From the NCBI GenBank assembly GCA_033761815.1, contig JANRMF010000050.1, positions 1 to 5,925 on the forward strand: 5,925 nt of DNA, read 5' to 3'. Position 1 is the first letter of the stretch. Every line of letters begins with the position of its first letter. The notes under the pieces were generated by a model. It saw only the letters and a list, made by a program, of their open reading frames with translations. It was not told the DNA's origin and made no database searches. This document shows positions 5,869 through 5,925 of this stretch, one piece after another. A program made the translations under genes and the position numbers. This DNA comes from JANRKH01 sp033761815. GTDB taxonomy: Bacteria; Pseudomonadota; Alphaproteobacteria; Rickettsiales; Rickettsiaceae.

Positions 5869-5904
5869 CCTTACTACGTGGTAAGAGTGAGTCACGTAGT
5901 AAGG
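5869..5904 (+). promoter_or_regulatory. Perfect 12-bp inverted repeat overlapping the Shine-Dalgarno of the next gene
   Basis: CCTTACTACGTG (5869-5880) and CACGTAGTAAGG (5893-5904) are exact reverse complements around a 12-base loop. In RNA the right arm would pair the first four bases (AAGG) of the AAGGAGG ribosome binding site of the gene beginning at 5913. GTAAG in the loop (5881-5885) can pair with CTTAC of the left arm (5870-5874), an alternative, weaker hairpin that would leave the ribosome site free. As DNA the repeat could also be a protein-binding site. It is not a clear terminator, since no T-run follows it. Confidence 0.6.
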
Positions 5905-5907
5905 AGG
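5901..5907 (+). promoter_or_regulatory. Shine-Dalgarno AAGGAGG of the partial rightward gene
   Basis: A consensus AAGGAGG stands five bases before ATG 5913. Its first four bases lie in the right arm of the inverted repeat, so the hairpin could limit ribosome access. Confidence 0.6.
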
Positions 5908-5912
5908 AAGAT

Positions 5913-5925
5913 ATGGGGCATCCAA
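5913..5925 (+). CDS. Start of an unidentified gene (partial, runs off window end)
   Basis: Only ATG GGG CAT CCA (M-G-H-P) is visible, too little to name a product. The start is supported by the consensus ribosome binding site five bases before it and the elaborate leader upstream. Confidence 0.45.

Noticed and set aside
5770..5869. Nine-base inverted pair GCTTTTGCA / TGCAAAAGC
   Set aside because: Arms are 82 bases apart, low complexity, and end inside other elements; probably chance.

Overview
The window is low- to mid-GC bacterial DNA with dense gene packing, ATGA stop/start overlaps and Shine-Dalgarno starts. Family flavour (the ABC transporter half, the AAC(6')-like GNAT, the cyclase) suggests a gammaproteobacterium, perhaps Legionella/Coxiella-like. 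This is an impression from protein style, not a database result, and the species cannot be named.

Left block, minus strand, 1 to about 3900: an apparent operon read leftward. In order of transcription it holds a candidate promoter with palindromes (about 3849-3900), a 16-codon leader ORF with a strong ribosome binding site (3761-3811), a MarR-family regulator, a chloramphenicol-3-phosphotransferase-like kinase, a three-domain protein (AAC(6')-like acetyltransferase + nucleotidyltransferase + DUF4440/NTF2-like), a small P-loop kinase, and a class I SAM methyltransferase cut by the window edge. The five protein genes either overlap by 4 bp or are separated by 2-3 bp. Together they carry domains for phosphoryl, acetyl, nucleotidyl and methyl transfer under one MarR regulator. 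This looks like a drug- or toxin-modification operon; the substrates are unknown.

Middle block, plus strand, 3948-4923: a patchwork of gene remnants. A 19-residue N-terminal stump of a short-chain dehydrogenase breaks inside the cofactor-binding glycine motif. It is followed by the first transmembrane part of an ABC exporter joined in frame to the C-terminal two thirds of a GNAT acetyltransferase. At least two breakpoints lie within about 550 bp.

Right block, plus strand, 4932-5925: an apparently intact cyclase/kynurenine-formamidase-like gene directly behind the chimera. After it come a short signal-peptide-like ORF, a six-codon mini-ORF with a good ribosome binding site, and a perfect 12-bp inverted repeat whose right arm covers part of the Shine-Dalgarno of a gene that starts at 5913 and leaves the window. 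The last arrangement could be a translational switch. No rRNA, tRNA, CRISPR array or transposase gene was seen.
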